From Odoribacter sp. UBA944 (GTDB lineage: Bacteria > Bacteroidota > Bacteroidia > Bacteroidales > Marinifilaceae): a stretch of DNA of 64,000 nt. Of this stretch, positions 9,153-19,800 are shown piece after piece. The stretch lies in the NCBI GenBank assembly GCA_002293375.1, contig DBDA01000027.1, forward strand, positions 4,849 to 68,848, written 5' to 3'. Under the pieces are notes generated by a model, which worked only from the letters and a program-made list of their open reading frames with translations, made no database searches and was not told the origin of the DNA. Positions within the stretch are counted from its first letter, which is position 1, and each line of letters opens with the position of its first letter. The translations under genes and the position numbers were made by a program.

Positions 9153-11333
9153 ATGAAAAAAGGATTCCTCTTGTGGATGGCGTTTTTCGCCGGTATTGCC
9201 CGTTGTTTTGCAGACGGCGGGGAGATGCTGTTGGTCAAAGAGCGGATCCGGGAGTCCTACTACCGGGTGTTGAACGATGCTCCGGAGATCCGGGAGGAGA
9301 TCCGGAACCTTCTGGAACAGTCGGACAACCCCGACATCATGATCCGGGAGTTGAAAGAGGGCAGCACCCCCCAACAAGCGGAGCGTTTGATGCACACCCT
9401 GCGCCCCGAAGGTTCCTGGGGCGACATTGACTACGCCGACCAAAGCCGGAGCGGATGGGCGCCCTCCTACCACGCGGACCGTTTGCGGACGATGGCGGTA
9501 GCGTACAGCGACCCGGCCTCGCCGCTCTTCCGGGACCGGGCGCTCTCGAAAGCGCTGCACCGCGGACTGGCCTGGTGGTTTGCCGGCAATTTCCGCTGCC
9601 CAAACTGGTGGTACAACCAGATCGGTGTACCCAAAATGATGGGAGCGGTTTTTTTGCTGCTGGAAGCCGAACTGGGCGGAGAAGAGTTGCAGCACGCCAT
9701 CCAATACATGGAAAACTCCCGCTTGGGGCAAACCGGACAGAATAGCGTCTGGTTGGCCGAAAATGTACTGGTCCGCTCGCTGTTGCAGGGGGACGAGGAG
9801 TTGTTTTTACGCGCCCGCGCCGCCATCCTGAAAGAGCTCCGCATCCACGAAACGGGCGAAGGCATCCGTCCCGACTACAGCTTCCACCAGCACGGGCCGC
9901 AACAGCAATTCGGCAACTACGGCCTCGCCTTTGCCAACACGGAAGCCTACTGGACGCGGATGTTCAACGGAACAAAATACGCCTTGACGGAGGAGCAACT
10001 CGCCGTGTTGCGCAACTACCTGTTGCAGGGGATGCGGTTCACCGTCTGGAATGGGTTTATGAATGTGGGCGCCTGCGGCCGGCAACTCTTCCGGGGCTCC
10101 CTGCGGGGCAAAGCCCTTTCGCTGGGAAAGGCGGTACGGAATATGCAAGAGGCCGACACGGCGTACCGGAAACAGTACGAAGCATTCTACCATACCGATA
10201 TTGCCGCAGGCACACGGCGGAATGTTTCGCGATGCCGCACAACGGGTACCCGTTTTTTCCCCTTTTCGGATTACGGCGTTTACTGGTCGGACAAGTGGGG
10301 GGCGGAACTGAAATTAAGTTCTTCCCGGGTGATCGGTTCCGAAACCGTCAATTCGGAGAACCTGTTGGGGAAATACCTGGGGATGGGGGCGCTCTTCCTC
10401 TATAGGACCGGCTCGGAATACCGGGACATCTTCCCGGTCTGGGACTGGACCAAATTGCCGGGGGTAACGGCTTATGATACCGAAGCGCTTTTTCCCGGTA
10501 AGATCGGCGCAGCCACCTACCGGAATGAACATGCATTTGTTGGCGGCTTGTCGGGCCACGGCCCGAGCGGAGGTGCAGCGATGGTGGTAAAGAGTGATGG
10601 ACTTACCGCCCTGAAATCGTGGTTTTTCCTGCTCGATACGGTTGTATGCCTCGGGAGCGGCATCCGCGGAGAGCAACCGTACCGCATCACCACGGCCGTG
10701 GAGCAAAAAAACGGGGGCGCTCCGGTAACGGTTCTGGAAGAATATAAGGGGCAGCCGATCGCCTGTCGGTACGACAAGATAGTGTACGCCTCGCTGGACA
10801 ACCAACCGTTGCGGATCAGTGCGGACACGTCCACCGGTAATTGGAACCGGGTGGCCGCCTTTTACGACACCACGGAGGTGCGGAAACCGCGCTTTACCCT
10901 CTGGTTCGATCACGGCGTAGCGCCCGCTTCCGCGTGTTACGCCTATGCGCTTTTTCCGGGACAAGAGAATGTGGTGTCAAAACCGCGTATCATCCGGCAG
11001 GACGAACAGGTACACGCTGTTCAAATGGGCAAATACCTCCAATGCGTCTTTTTTCAACCCGATTCGCTGCTATTAGCGGAAGGTGTCGTACTGCGTGTCG
11101 ACCGCCCCTGTATCGTGCAAATGATACAGAAGTTGCCGGTTTCAAAGGGAGAGTATCAGCTTGCCTTGTGTGATCCCTCCTGGCAGGAAGAGACCCTTAT
11201 GTTTACTTTAACGGGAAAATGGCAGGGCGAAGAATGCCGCTACGAACCCGCTTTCGATCGCACCCGCATGACCATTGATGTCAGACAGGCGCAAGGCAAA
11301 ACTTTTTCCTTTCCTTTGTTGCGTCTCGAATAG
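9153..11333 (+). CDS. Polysaccharide lyase family 8 (chondroitin/hyaluronan-type lyase)
   Basis: A 726-residue protein with a signal peptide (about 1-20). The catalytic alpha-toroid holds NWWYNQIGVP (about 151-160; the Asn of this motif is catalytic in the family) and DYSFHQHGPQQQFGNYG. His247 and Tyr256 are 9 residues apart, as His225/Tyr234 are in Pedobacter chondroitinase AC. The Arg-bearing NVGACGRQLFRGS segment follows, then the beta-sandwich C-terminal region. By family it cleaves uronic-acid polymers by beta-elimination, most often chondroitin sulfate or hyaluronan, in the periplasm. There is no SusC/SusD pair nearby, so this is not a complete polysaccharide utilisation locus. It is co-directional with the GH95-like gene and ends at a strong terminator. 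Confidence 0.9.
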   Translation: MKKGFLLWMAFFAGIARCFADGGEMLLVKERIRESYYRVLNDAPEIREEIRNLLEQSDNPDIMIRELKEGSTPQQAERLMHTLRPEGSWGDIDYADQSRSGWAPSYHADRLRTMAVAYSDPASPLFRDRALSKALHRGLAWWFAGNFRCPNWWYNQIGVPKMMGAVFLLLEAELGGEELQHAIQYMENSRLGQTGQNSVWLAENVLVRSLLQGDEELFLRARAAILKELRIHETGEGIRPDYSFHQHGPQQQFGNYGLAFANTEAYWTRMFNGTKYALTEEQLAVLRNYLLQGMRFTVWNGFMNVGACGRQLFRGSLRGKALSLGKAVRNMQEADTAYRKQYEAFYHTDIAAGTRRNVSRCRTTGTRFFPFSDYGVYWSDKWGAELKLSSSRVIGSETVNSENLLGKYLGMGALFLYRTGSEYRDIFPVWDWTKLPGVTAYDTEALFPGKIGAATYRNEHAFVGGLSGHGPSGGAAMVVKSDGLTALKSWFFLLDTVVCLGSGIRGEQPYRITTAVEQKNGGAPVTVLEEYKGQPIACRYDKIVYASLDNQPLRISADTSTGNWNRVAAFYDTTEVRKPRFTLWFDHGVAPASACYAYALFPGQENVVSKPRIIRQDEQVHAVQMGKYLQCVFFQPDSLLLAEGVVLRVDRPCIVQMIQKLPVSKGEYQLALCDPSWQEETLMFTLTGKWQGEECRYEPAFDRTRMTIDVRQAQGKTFSFPLLRLE

Positions 11334-11338
11334 CCGCA

Positions 11339-11377
11339 AAAACAGAGAACCCCGGCTAAACCGGGGTTCTCTGTTTT
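11339..11377. terminator. Bidirectional intrinsic terminator
   Basis: AACAGAGAACCCCGG (11341-11355) and its exact reverse complement (11361-11375) flank a CTAAA loop. Two more A-T pairs extend the stem, and A/T runs lie on both sides, so it can end the PL8 transcript on the plus strand and the convergent barrel-protein transcript on the minus strand. Confidence 0.9.
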
Positions 11378-11389
11378 CAGATCTGCCGA

Positions 11390-11995
11390 TCAGATAATTT
11401 TAAACCCGAGTGTAAAGTTAAAAGCGCTGGGGCCTTTTACGTCATTCTGGAATTTCTTGAAAGATTTTTCGTAATCCATATCAAAGGTGATTTTCCATAC
11501 ATCAACGCCCAAACCAACCTTTCCATTCCACATCACCTTGTCGTTATCTGCTTTAAATGCACCGAGATCCTTGATTTTCAATTTGCCGGTAAAAGAGGCC
11601 ACGGGCCCTGCAAACAATCTGAGCTTCACCACCGACAGGTCGACAAAAGGGATACCGAGCATCACCGGAATGTCAAACGAATCATACTTGACTCTTCCAT
11701 AACCTGTCCCGTTCCCCTGGATATTCCCGTTGTCAATTTTCGTTTCGCTTTCCCGGTGGCTGTAGTTCAGGGAGGGTTCCACGTAGATCGGTCCCAGGTT
11801 GATCCGCCCGAAAAGGCCGACCATAAACCCGGTCTTGGCGGAAGATTTCAGATAATCAATAGGTCCGGAGCTGCTCCGGTCCACCTTAAGTTTGGTGTTT
11901 GAAACTCCGCCGTGAATCCCGAAATTTATGGGAAGCTGCCCGAATACAGAAAAACAGCAGAGACATACTGCCGATAAAAGAATGATTTTTTTCAT
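11390..11995 (-). CDS. Outer-membrane beta-barrel protein (PorT/OmpW-like size)
   Basis: A 201-residue protein with a cleavable signal (MKKIILLSAVCLCCFSVFGQ). The rest alternates polar and hydrophobic residues in short Gly/Asn-separated strands, ending in FNFTLGFKII, as in the eight-stranded barrels annotated as PorT-family or outer membrane beta-barrel proteins in Bacteroidales. No enzymatic motif is visible. It is single, convergent with PL8, and 12 nt downstream of the RNA methyltransferase gene on the same strand, so read-through from that gene is possible. Confidence 0.85.
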   Translation of the reverse strand: MKKIILLSAVCLCCFSVFGQLPINFGIHGGVSNTKLKVDRSSSGPIDYLKSSAKTGFMVGLFGRINLGPIYVEPSLNYSHRESETKIDNGNIQGNGTGYGRVKYDSFDIPVMLGIPFVDLSVVKLRLFAGPVASFTGKLKIKDLGAFKADNDKVMWNGKVGLGVDVWKITFDMDYEKSFKKFQNDVKGPSAFNFTLGFKII

Positions 11996-12007
11996 AGCTG
12001 TGTATAA

Positions 12008-12778
12008 TTAAAGATAAATATTCCGTTTAAACTCCGAGAGGATGATGCCGGTAGCCACCCCTACGTTCAACGACTCAGAACCCGCTTCCGCGCCGGAAAA
12101 ATCCGGGATGGTGAGCCGTACATCCATCCGTTCTTCCAATGCTTCACCGATTCCCTTTCCTTCGTTCCCCATTACAATAAATCCCTTGTTTTTCAAGGTT
12201 GTCCGGTAAATGACACTCCCCTTCAGAAAGGTGCCGTAACACAGAAAATCCTCGCTCCGGAAGCGGTCGACCAACTCCTCCAACTCCGTGTAACAGGTAT
12301 GCACCCGGAAAACCGCTCCCATACTCGCCTGCACCGCCTTCGGATTAAAAGCGCCGGCACAATCCCGGTCGCAAAACACGTAGCGCACTCCGAACCAGTC
12401 GGCGACCCGGAGGATCGTCCCCAGATTACCGGGATCCTGTATGCCGTTCAACACCAGCGAAAGGCTCTCCCGCACCTCCTCCTCTTGCCACTTCCATTCG
12501 GGGATCTCCACCAGGGCCAACACCTCCGGAACCGATTGAAATCCGGAAAGTCCCTCCATCTCCTTTGGCGTAACCTCCATTAGGTTTATACGGGAAGAAA
12601 GTACGGACGGGTTGCGTTCGATCCAGGCGGGAGAGGCCAATATCCGCTCCACGTGTAAATCCGAACGCAACAGCTCTTCTACCAACTTTTCCCCTTCTGC
12701 TTTGAACAGATTATATTTCTCCCTGAATTTCTTTTTTTCGAGACTTTGGACTATTTTTGTTAGTTGTTTGCTAAGCAT
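12008..12778 (-). CDS. SpoU/TrmH-family RNA 2'-O-ribose methyltransferase
   Basis: A 256-residue protein with an N-terminal SpoU substrate-binding domain (about 1-95) and a C-terminal SPOUT methyltransferase fold. Motif 1 is LNGIQDPGNLGTILRVADWF, motif 2 contains VMGNEGKGIGEAL and motif 3 SESLNVGVATGIILSEF, so the knotted S-adenosylmethionine site is intact. The target RNA (23S rRNA or tRNA) is not decided by sequence. It is divergent from tamL, a pairing I regard as common in Bacteroidota. Start ATG at 12776-12778. Confidence 0.92.
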   Translation of the reverse strand: MLSKQLTKIVQSLEKKKFREKYNLFKAEGEKLVEELLRSDLHVERILASPAWIERNPSVLSSRINLMEVTPKEMEGLSGFQSVPEVLALVEIPEWKWQEEEVRESLSLVLNGIQDPGNLGTILRVADWFGVRYVFCDRDCAGAFNPKAVQASMGAVFRVHTCYTELEELVDRFRSEDFLCYGTFLKGSVIYRTTLKNKGFIVMGNEGKGIGEALEERMDVRLTIPDFSGAEAGSESLNVGVATGIILSEFKRNIYL

Positions 12779-12868
12779 GTGCTGTTGATGAACCGTTGTG
12801 CCTGTCGCCCCTCATATCCGGGCCATGCGAGGTGAAAATCAGGGCAAAAATAATAACATTTTCGTTCA

Positions 12869-15181
12869 TTGGTAAAATATTCCGGATATAAGATACTCTC
12901 CATACTTTTGATTGGTTTTGTATGCGCCTGTTCTCCAGTTAGATACATTGCAGATGGAGAGTATTTGTTGAACAGGGTCGCCATACGGACAGAAGGAAAG
13001 GCGGCGAGCCGGGCGGAGTTGAAAAAAAACATCCGGCAGAAACCCAATACCCGGATATTGGGCGTGGCCCGTTTTCACCTGGGATTGTATAATCTGAGTG
13101 GAAAAAACGAGGAGAGGCGGCTCAACCAGTGGCTCCGGAACATTGGGGAGGCGCCGGTCGTCTACAACCATTTTATGACGGACAGAAGTGTCATACAGAT
13201 TGCCGACTATCTCAACAACAAGGGGTATTACCAGGCACAGGTCTCCGATACGGTCTGGTTCCGGAAAAAAAAAGCGTTTGTGGAATACCGGATCCGGCCG
13301 GGGGAACAGACCCGTATCGGGGAGTTTGGATATGCCAACCACTACCCGTATATCGGGAATACCCTGAAAGATACCGCCCGTTTGATGAAAGAGGTATTGC
13401 AGGATTCGGCCAATACCCTGATCCGGCCGGGGACCTCCCTGGACACGGATCTGATGGAACAAGAGCGGGAGCGGATCACACGCATGTTGCGGGAAAAAGG
13501 GTACTTTAACTTTTCCAAAAATCTGATCCAATACTATGCAGATACCGCGTATCATCCGGACGGCTTGCAGGCCCGGTTGTTGCTGAGTGTGACGGACACC
13601 CCTCCGGATACGGTGGCTTATAGCCGGTACACCATCGGCAAGATCCGGATCCGCTTCGACCACGATCCCTTGCTTGCTTATCCCGACGGGACGGATGGGC
13701 GCCGCGATACCACCTACCGGGAGTACGACATCTCTTTTCGGGACGGATGGAAGATCAAACCGAAATTAATCGTAGAAACACTTCAATTCCAGGAGGGAGA
13801 ACTCTACAACGTCAAAAAAGTGGTGGATACCTATTCCCGTCTGCAAAGTCTGAACCTCTTTAAATTCATCAACATTGCTTTTCGGGAAACCGGCGACAGG
13901 GAGTTGGAGTGCGAGGTGCAACTGACCGGCATCAAACGGCAATCCTACAACATTTTTCTGGAGACCACTCACAACTCCGGAAACATCGGCTTGGGAGGGA
14001 ACCTGACCTACAACCACCGCAACCTCTTTCGAAGCGGAGAGAACCTTACCCTGAGTGTCTGGGGAGCGTTGCGAAAAGAGCAGGTATCCAAAGAAGAGGT
14101 TTTTTTCAACACAACAGAGATGGGAGCGGAGTTGAAACTGACTACGCCCGAATTCTGGCTTCCGCTTTTCAGGATGGAAAATTTCCGGCGGAATTTTAAC
14201 CCCCGTACGGCTGTTTCCCTCTCCTATACGTACGAAAAGACGCCATATTACAATCGTCAGATCGCCAATGCAAAATACGGTTATTTGTGGCGCCGGTACG
14301 ATAAGAAATGGCTCTACAATTTTGATCTGATCGACCTGAATTATGTGCAGATGAAGGATGTGGACGCCGGTTTTATCGAGGGGCTGCAAAACGAATACGT
14401 CAAAAGCGCCTACAAAAGCCACTTGATCTTTTCCGCCAATTTTTCCGGAACTTTTACCGACCGGTTGCAGGAGGGAGCGGGAAGCTACCACTATTTCCGC
14501 TGGAACCTGGAATCTTCCGGAAACCTGTTGCAGGCGACTACCCTGCTCTTAGACATCCCCCATACAGCGGACGAAAACACTTCAAGCACTTACCGGCAAG
14601 TGCTGGGCGTCCGGTTCGCCCAATTTGCCAAAGCCGACGGTGAATACCGGTATCACTACTACATCAACCGGGCCAATACATTGGTCGGCCGTTTTTTTGC
14701 CGGGTGCGCCTACCCGTATGGAAACTGGAAAACATTGCCTTTTGAAGAGGCGTATTACGGTGGGGGAGCGAATGGAATTCGCGCCTGGCAATCCCGGACA
14801 TTGGGCCCCGGTTCCTACATACCGGAAGAAAAATACCCGAACAGTGTGGGAGATTTCAAATTAGAAGCTAATTTAGAGTACCGTTTCAAACTCTTTTGGG
14901 TGTTGGAAGGAGCACTCTTCCTGGACGGCGGGAATGTGTGGAACATCACCCCGTACGAAAACCGGCGGGGGGCTAAACTGGGCAGTGATTTTTACAAACA
15001 GATCGCACTGGGTACCGGGGCCGGCCTTCGCTTAGACGCCAATTTTTTCCTCTTGCGGTTCGATTGGGGGATCAAAATGAGGGATCCCGCCCGGGAGGAG
15101 GGAAAACGATTTGTATTGATTGAAAACGGCAGATGGATGCGAAAAACCGTGTTTAACATCGCCATCGGTTATCCGTTCTGA
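12869..15181 (+). CDS. tamL: TamL-type BamA/TamA-family outer-membrane lipoprotein, copy 1
   Basis: A 770-residue protein with a lipoprotein signal (SILLIGFVCAC). POTRA-like repeats run to about residue 370, then a 16-stranded Omp85 barrel with the family motif GGGANGIRAWQSRTLGPGSY, ending in VFNIAIGYPF with a terminal Phe. By family it is the outer-membrane partner of TamB in envelope assembly or lipid transport. The start is a TTG at 12869; no upstream ATG is in frame. A histidine kinase follows after 22 nt, and tamB with a second TamL lies downstream, all on the same strand. Which paralogue pairs with TamB cannot be told. Confidence 0.86.
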   Translation: MVKYSGYKILSILLIGFVCACSPVRYIADGEYLLNRVAIRTEGKAASRAELKKNIRQKPNTRILGVARFHLGLYNLSGKNEERRLNQWLRNIGEAPVVYNHFMTDRSVIQIADYLNNKGYYQAQVSDTVWFRKKKAFVEYRIRPGEQTRIGEFGYANHYPYIGNTLKDTARLMKEVLQDSANTLIRPGTSLDTDLMEQERERITRMLREKGYFNFSKNLIQYYADTAYHPDGLQARLLLSVTDTPPDTVAYSRYTIGKIRIRFDHDPLLAYPDGTDGRRDTTYREYDISFRDGWKIKPKLIVETLQFQEGELYNVKKVVDTYSRLQSLNLFKFINIAFRETGDRELECEVQLTGIKRQSYNIFLETTHNSGNIGLGGNLTYNHRNLFRSGENLTLSVWGALRKEQVSKEEVFFNTTEMGAELKLTTPEFWLPLFRMENFRRNFNPRTAVSLSYTYEKTPYYNRQIANAKYGYLWRRYDKKWLYNFDLIDLNYVQMKDVDAGFIEGLQNEYVKSAYKSHLIFSANFSGTFTDRLQEGAGSYHYFRWNLESSGNLLQATTLLLDIPHTADENTSSTYRQVLGVRFAQFAKADGEYRYHYYINRANTLVGRFFAGCAYPYGNWKTLPFEEAYYGGGANGIRAWQSRTLGPGSYIPEEKYPNSVGDFKLEANLEYRFKLFWVLEGALFLDGGNVWNITPYENRRGAKLGSDFYKQIALGTGAGLRLDANFFLLRFDWGIKMRDPAREEGKRFVLIENGRWMRKTVFNIAIGYPF

Positions 15182-15203
15182 CAAACGATAAAAACATAAT
15201 ACT

Positions 15204-16145
15204 ATGGTATCGACAATTCTTGTATACGCCTCTCTGCTCTTTCAAATAGTAGCGGCCGCTATTGCGATCAGTCTTTTTAAGCGCACCAAGTTCAACGGTT
15301 CGTGGATCTTGATCTCCACCGGTTTTATTCTAATGGTGGTTTCCCGGATCGTGGACTTTTTGCCCGCTGCCTATCCGGAATACACGGACGAATTGGCCAT
15401 TTTCCAGCGTTGGCTCACCTTTGTTATTTCGGCTGTGTTCGTGGTAGGGGTTTTTTACATCCGCAAGATCTTTCAATTTATGCGGCGGGTGGATGCCATT
15501 CGCAAAGAGGCCGAAAACAAAGTGCTGTCGGCCGTGATCCGGACAGAGGAGCAGGAACGGCGGCACTTCGCCAAAGAGTTGCACGACGGGTTGGGCCCCC
15601 TGTTGAGTGTCGTCAAGATGCTGGTGTCCGGATTGGGCGGACAGCACCCGGCGGAGACCGACGCCCCCATCCGTCAGAACCTGCGCCAGGCAGTGGACGA
15701 AGCCATCGTGTGCGTCCGGGATATATCGGTCAACATCAGCCCGCACATCCTGGACAATTTCGGACTGCGGGAAGCTGTCGATGCTTTTGTAAAGCGGTTG
15801 CGCCCGGCGGAAGGGATCGACATCTCCTTTGATACCAATATCGGCAACCGGCGTTTTTCGTACAATACGGAGGTGATCATGTACCGGGTCATCTGTGAAC
15901 TGATCAATAACACCCTGCGCCACGCCGAGGCAAAGCGGATCGAGATCAAATTGGAGCAGGCGGATAAAACCCTGCGCTTAGCGTACAACGACGACGGGAT
16001 CGGTTTCAACGTCAACCGGGAAGCGACCCGGTACGGCATGGGACTGGACAACATGCGCCACCGCCTGCGTTCCGGGAACGGCGACCTGGAGATCGAGAGC
16101 GAGCGGGGAAAAGGGATGCAGGCCCGCGCCTTTTTAAAAATCTGA
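15204..16145 (+). CDS. Membrane sensor histidine kinase (HisKA_3/NarX-like)
   Basis: A 313-residue protein with three N-terminal membrane helices (about 3-25, 33-52, 67-88) and almost no periplasmic domain. The dimerisation helix has the H-box ELHDGLGP with phospho-acceptor His127, and a HATPase_c domain follows with the N-box (ELINNTLRHAEA), the G1 loop (YNDDGIGF) and a short G2. This is the NarL-partner kinase class. The lack of a sensor domain suggests it reads a membrane-embedded or intramembrane signal. It is 22 nt after tamL and 22 nt before its cognate regulator, inside the tam gene string, so an envelope-related cue is a reasonable inference. Confidence 0.93.
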   Translation: MVSTILVYASLLFQIVAAAIAISLFKRTKFNGSWILISTGFILMVVSRIVDFLPAAYPEYTDELAIFQRWLTFVISAVFVVGVFYIRKIFQFMRRVDAIRKEAENKVLSAVIRTEEQERRHFAKELHDGLGPLLSVVKMLVSGLGGQHPAETDAPIRQNLRQAVDEAIVCVRDISVNISPHILDNFGLREAVDAFVKRLRPAEGIDISFDTNIGNRRFSYNTEVIMYRVICELINNTLRHAEAKRIEIKLEQADKTLRLAYNDDGIGFNVNREATRYGMGLDNMRHRLRSGNGDLEIESERGKGMQARAFLKI

Positions 16146-16167
16146 CCCTTTGTAAGAGCTTGCAAGT

Positions 16168-16824
16168 ATGGAAAAATTGAAAATCTACTTGGTAGACGAC
16201 CACAAAATGTTCCGGGAAGGGTTGAAACTTCTCCTCTCCGCGCAGGACTTTGTGGCGCAGATTTACGAAGCCTCCGACGGGAAGGAGTTTGTGGAGCACC
16301 TGCCTGTGTCGGATTGCGATGTGGTACTGATGGACATAGAGATGCCGGGCATGAACGGCATAGAGGCCACGCGCAAAGCATTGCAACGGAAACCCGGTCT
16401 CAAGATCATCGCCCTCTCCATGTACGGGGACGAACGGTATTACTACGAGATGATCGATGCCGGGGCAAAAGGGTTCGTCCTGAAAAATTCCGGCATAGAA
16501 AATGTCCTTGCAGCCATCCGGAAAGTGGCGGCCGGAGAGAACTTTTTTTCGGAAGAACTCCTGTTCAATATCCTGAACAACATGCGGGAGCACCAGAAAA
16601 CAGCAGCGGTTTTGCCGGAAAACGAACTCTCCGACCGGGAGTTGGAGATCCTGTACCACGTATGCAAAGGAGAGTCGAACCAAGAGATCGCAGACGCCCT
16701 GTTTATCAGCAAGCGTACGGTAGACAAACACCGGGCCAACCTCCTCAGCAAAACCGGTTGCCGGAACACCGCCGCTTTGGTGATGTATGCCATCCGGAAT
16801 AAAATCATCCGTATAAACGATTGA
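16168..16824 (+). CDS. NarL/LuxR-family response regulator
   Basis: A 218-residue protein. The receiver domain has the acidic pair Asp10-Asp11 and phospho-acceptor Asp56 in VVLMDIEMPGMNG, with the conserved Ser of ALSMYG and Lys of VLKNSG. The C-terminal LuxR helix-turn-helix (about 150-215) has LSDRELEILYHVCKG and ISKRTVDKHRANLL. It should be phosphorylated by the adjacent histidine kinase and bind DNA as a dimer; the targets are unknown. It is followed after 60 nt by tamB. Confidence 0.95.
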   Translation: MEKLKIYLVDDHKMFREGLKLLLSAQDFVAQIYEASDGKEFVEHLPVSDCDVVLMDIEMPGMNGIEATRKALQRKPGLKIIALSMYGDERYYYEMIDAGAKGFVLKNSGIENVLAAIRKVAAGENFFSEELLFNILNNMREHQKTAAVLPENELSDRELEILYHVCKGESNQEIADALFISKRTVDKHRANLLSKTGCRNTAALVMYAIRNKIIRIND

Positions 16825-16884
16825 TCCGGAAACATTTCGTGATTTCGCCCGGTATAATGCATATCCGGGAAGCCGGCACAGAGC

Positions 16885-19800
16885 ATGAAAAAATTTTTTA
16901 AATATTTGGGGGGTGTCCTTCTGTCCTTGGTGGTACTGTTGTTGTTGCTACCTGCAACACTCTACATTCCCGCGGTACAGCGTTATGCATTGGACAAAGG
17001 ATTGGCTTATGTGCGGGAGACACTCCGGATGGAAGCGCAGGTGGAACATTTCGACCTGACTTTTCCCTTCGACCTCCGGATGGAGAAAGTATACCTTGGA
17101 AAAACAGCCGGAGATACGTTGGCCTACGTGGGAAATTTTCGTCTGGACATCAGCCTGGCCGGATTGTTGAGAAAGCAGGTGCGGGCTACACAATTGTTAT
17201 TACAGGAGACCCGGATGCGCTGGGCGAACGATTCCACCGGGATGGGCATACGGGTGGACGTACCGGAATTGGAGATTCGCGCTGCCCGTTGGAGGCCCGG
17301 GACCAAACGGGCGATGGTCCAGAGCGTGAACATATCCGGCGGAAAGGTGGAATTTACAGGGGCTACCTCCTCCCTGCCGGACACCACGGAAGGAGCCGGA
17401 TTCGATTGGCAATTTCTGGTTCGGTCGGTTGAATTGAAGGAGGTAGACTACCGCATGCAGATGCAAAGTTTACCGCTCTTACAGGCCGGATTGGCAGAGG
17501 GAAGGATCCGGAACGCCGCATTGGATTTGGGAAAGCAACAGGTACAGGTCCGGGAGGTGGAACTGAAAAGGGGCGGCTGTACCATCGAGTTGGCTTCCGG
17601 GAGCGATATCCCGGAAGAGGATATACAGAGACAGACCGGAGCGGACACCTCCGGAGATTGGACAGTGGAGGCGGATCGATTGGACCTGGAGCAGTTTTCG
17701 TTTGAAATGGCCGGCCTTTCCGACGGAAAAATAGAGATCGAATTAGCAGACATCGGGCTTACATTGAAAGAGGTATACAACCGGGGGACGGCTGTCCGGG
17801 CCGGTTTAGAGCAGCTTCGATTGGTACGCCCGCAGGGAGGGGAGATCAGCGAAATGAAGGCGGAAGTCGACCTGGATACAGTACACACCCGGTTGACCGG
17901 ATTGTTGCTCCGCACCCCCCACTCATCGCTTCGTTTGGATGCTACGGCAGAGACGGGGATCACCGATCTGCCGGGGCAAAATCCCATAGCGGTCAATCTG
18001 ACCGGAACGGTAGGTTCCGGAGATGTGCGCTTGTTCCGGCCGGAATTGGCTGCCGGCTGGAAAACAGCCCGGATCGATGCGGATCTTTCCTACCACCCCG
18101 ACCTTCTTCGAATCAATCGGTTGAACGTTGCCATCCCGGAGTGCATAACCTTTGCGGCCAATGGCGATCTGTCCGGATATACCCGACCGGAAAAACTCAA
18201 CGGCCGGGTACACGTGAAAGCAAAAACAGGCGATCCCCTCTTTTGGCATCCCTTCCTGGGCGACACCTTCACGGTTCCGGCCGGGCTTTTACTGACGGCC
18301 GATCTGGAAGCTTCGGACGGCGTCGTACGTCCCCGGATCAACCTTTGCCGGCAGGAGGGCTGCGCAGATATAACCGGTTCCTACTCTTTTCCCACCACCG
18401 GGTACAACCTGCACCTGAAAACAGAAAATCTCGATCTGGGGGCATTCCTTCCGGACCAACCGTTGGGAGCGCTTACCGCGGAACTGTACCTGAGAGGGAT
18501 CGGATGGCAACCGGAGACGGCCCGGATCGGCTTTTTGCTGGAATTGGAAAAAGGGGAGTACCGGCAGCATGCCTATCACGATATTCGCCTGCTGGCACAC
18601 CTGAGAGAGTCCCATTTGGAAGGTATCTTGCGCAGCAGGGATTCCGCCGCCCTGCTGAATCTTCGTTTTGATGTAGTATCCTCGAATGGTGGCTACAACG
18701 GGCGTGTGGAAGGAAAAGCGGAACGGATCGACTTGCAGTCATTGCACTTTGCAGATACAGCGTTGCAAGTAGCCCTCCATCTCTCTTTGGAAGGAGAGAC
18801 CGGCCGGGATACCCTATGGGCGACGGCGTTGCTTGACTCGCTCCGGATCAACGAAGGTGGAGGATTTTACGAATTGGGGAAAACAGAACTCCGATTGGCC
18901 GGACAGCCGGAACAAACCACGGCCAGTCTGACCTCCGGGGATCTGCAGGCAACCTTCCGGGCAGATACGGCATTCCTGGCTTTTGCGGCGTGTGTCGGGA
19001 ACTGGACGGATCTGTTGCAGGGGCAGATCGCGGAACGAAAAATAGACCTGCAACAACTGGCGGATACGCTGCCCCCCTTTCGCTTCGAGTTGAAGAGCGG
19101 CTTCCGCAATGCGCCGCTACTCTATTTGGACACCAAAGGGATCTGGTATAAAAACCTGTATGCCGAGCTGGGTAACGAAACAGCAAAGGGATTTTACGCT
19201 CGGATAGGAGCGGAGGATCCGGTTATAGAGAACATGGAGGCCGATACCCTGGCTTTTGTACTGGACCAGCAGGGAAGCGAAGCGGATTATTCCCTGCAGA
19301 TTTATGGGCCGCAGGGATTGCCGGACGATTTCCACAGTTTGCGACTCTCTGGCCGCCTGCTCGCCGACGGATTGGAAGCGGCCTTCCGGCAACAAGACCG
19401 GAAAGAAAAAAGTGTCATCGAAACGGGAATCTCCCTGACCATGCGCGACAGTTCTTTGCAGATTAGCCTCTTCCCGGAGAATCCGGTATTTGGGTACGTC
19501 CCGTGGACGCTGAACGAAGATAACCGGATCATCCTCTATCCCGATCACCGGATCCGGGCCGACCTGGCCCTCTCTTCCGGAGAGCGCCGGATTCGTTTGC
19601 AATCACAGGAAAATGCCGAAGGCGTGCCGGAAAAATTACAATTGCAGGTACAGAAGATCGATCTGTCCGCCCTGTCCACCTGGTTACCCCTGCTTCCCCG
19701 GTGGGGCGGGAACCTCAATTTGGATATGCTGGTGTACGAAGAGGCGTCGGCGTTGGTGGGGAACGGCCGGATCGAGTTGGAAAATTTCTTTTACGAACAG

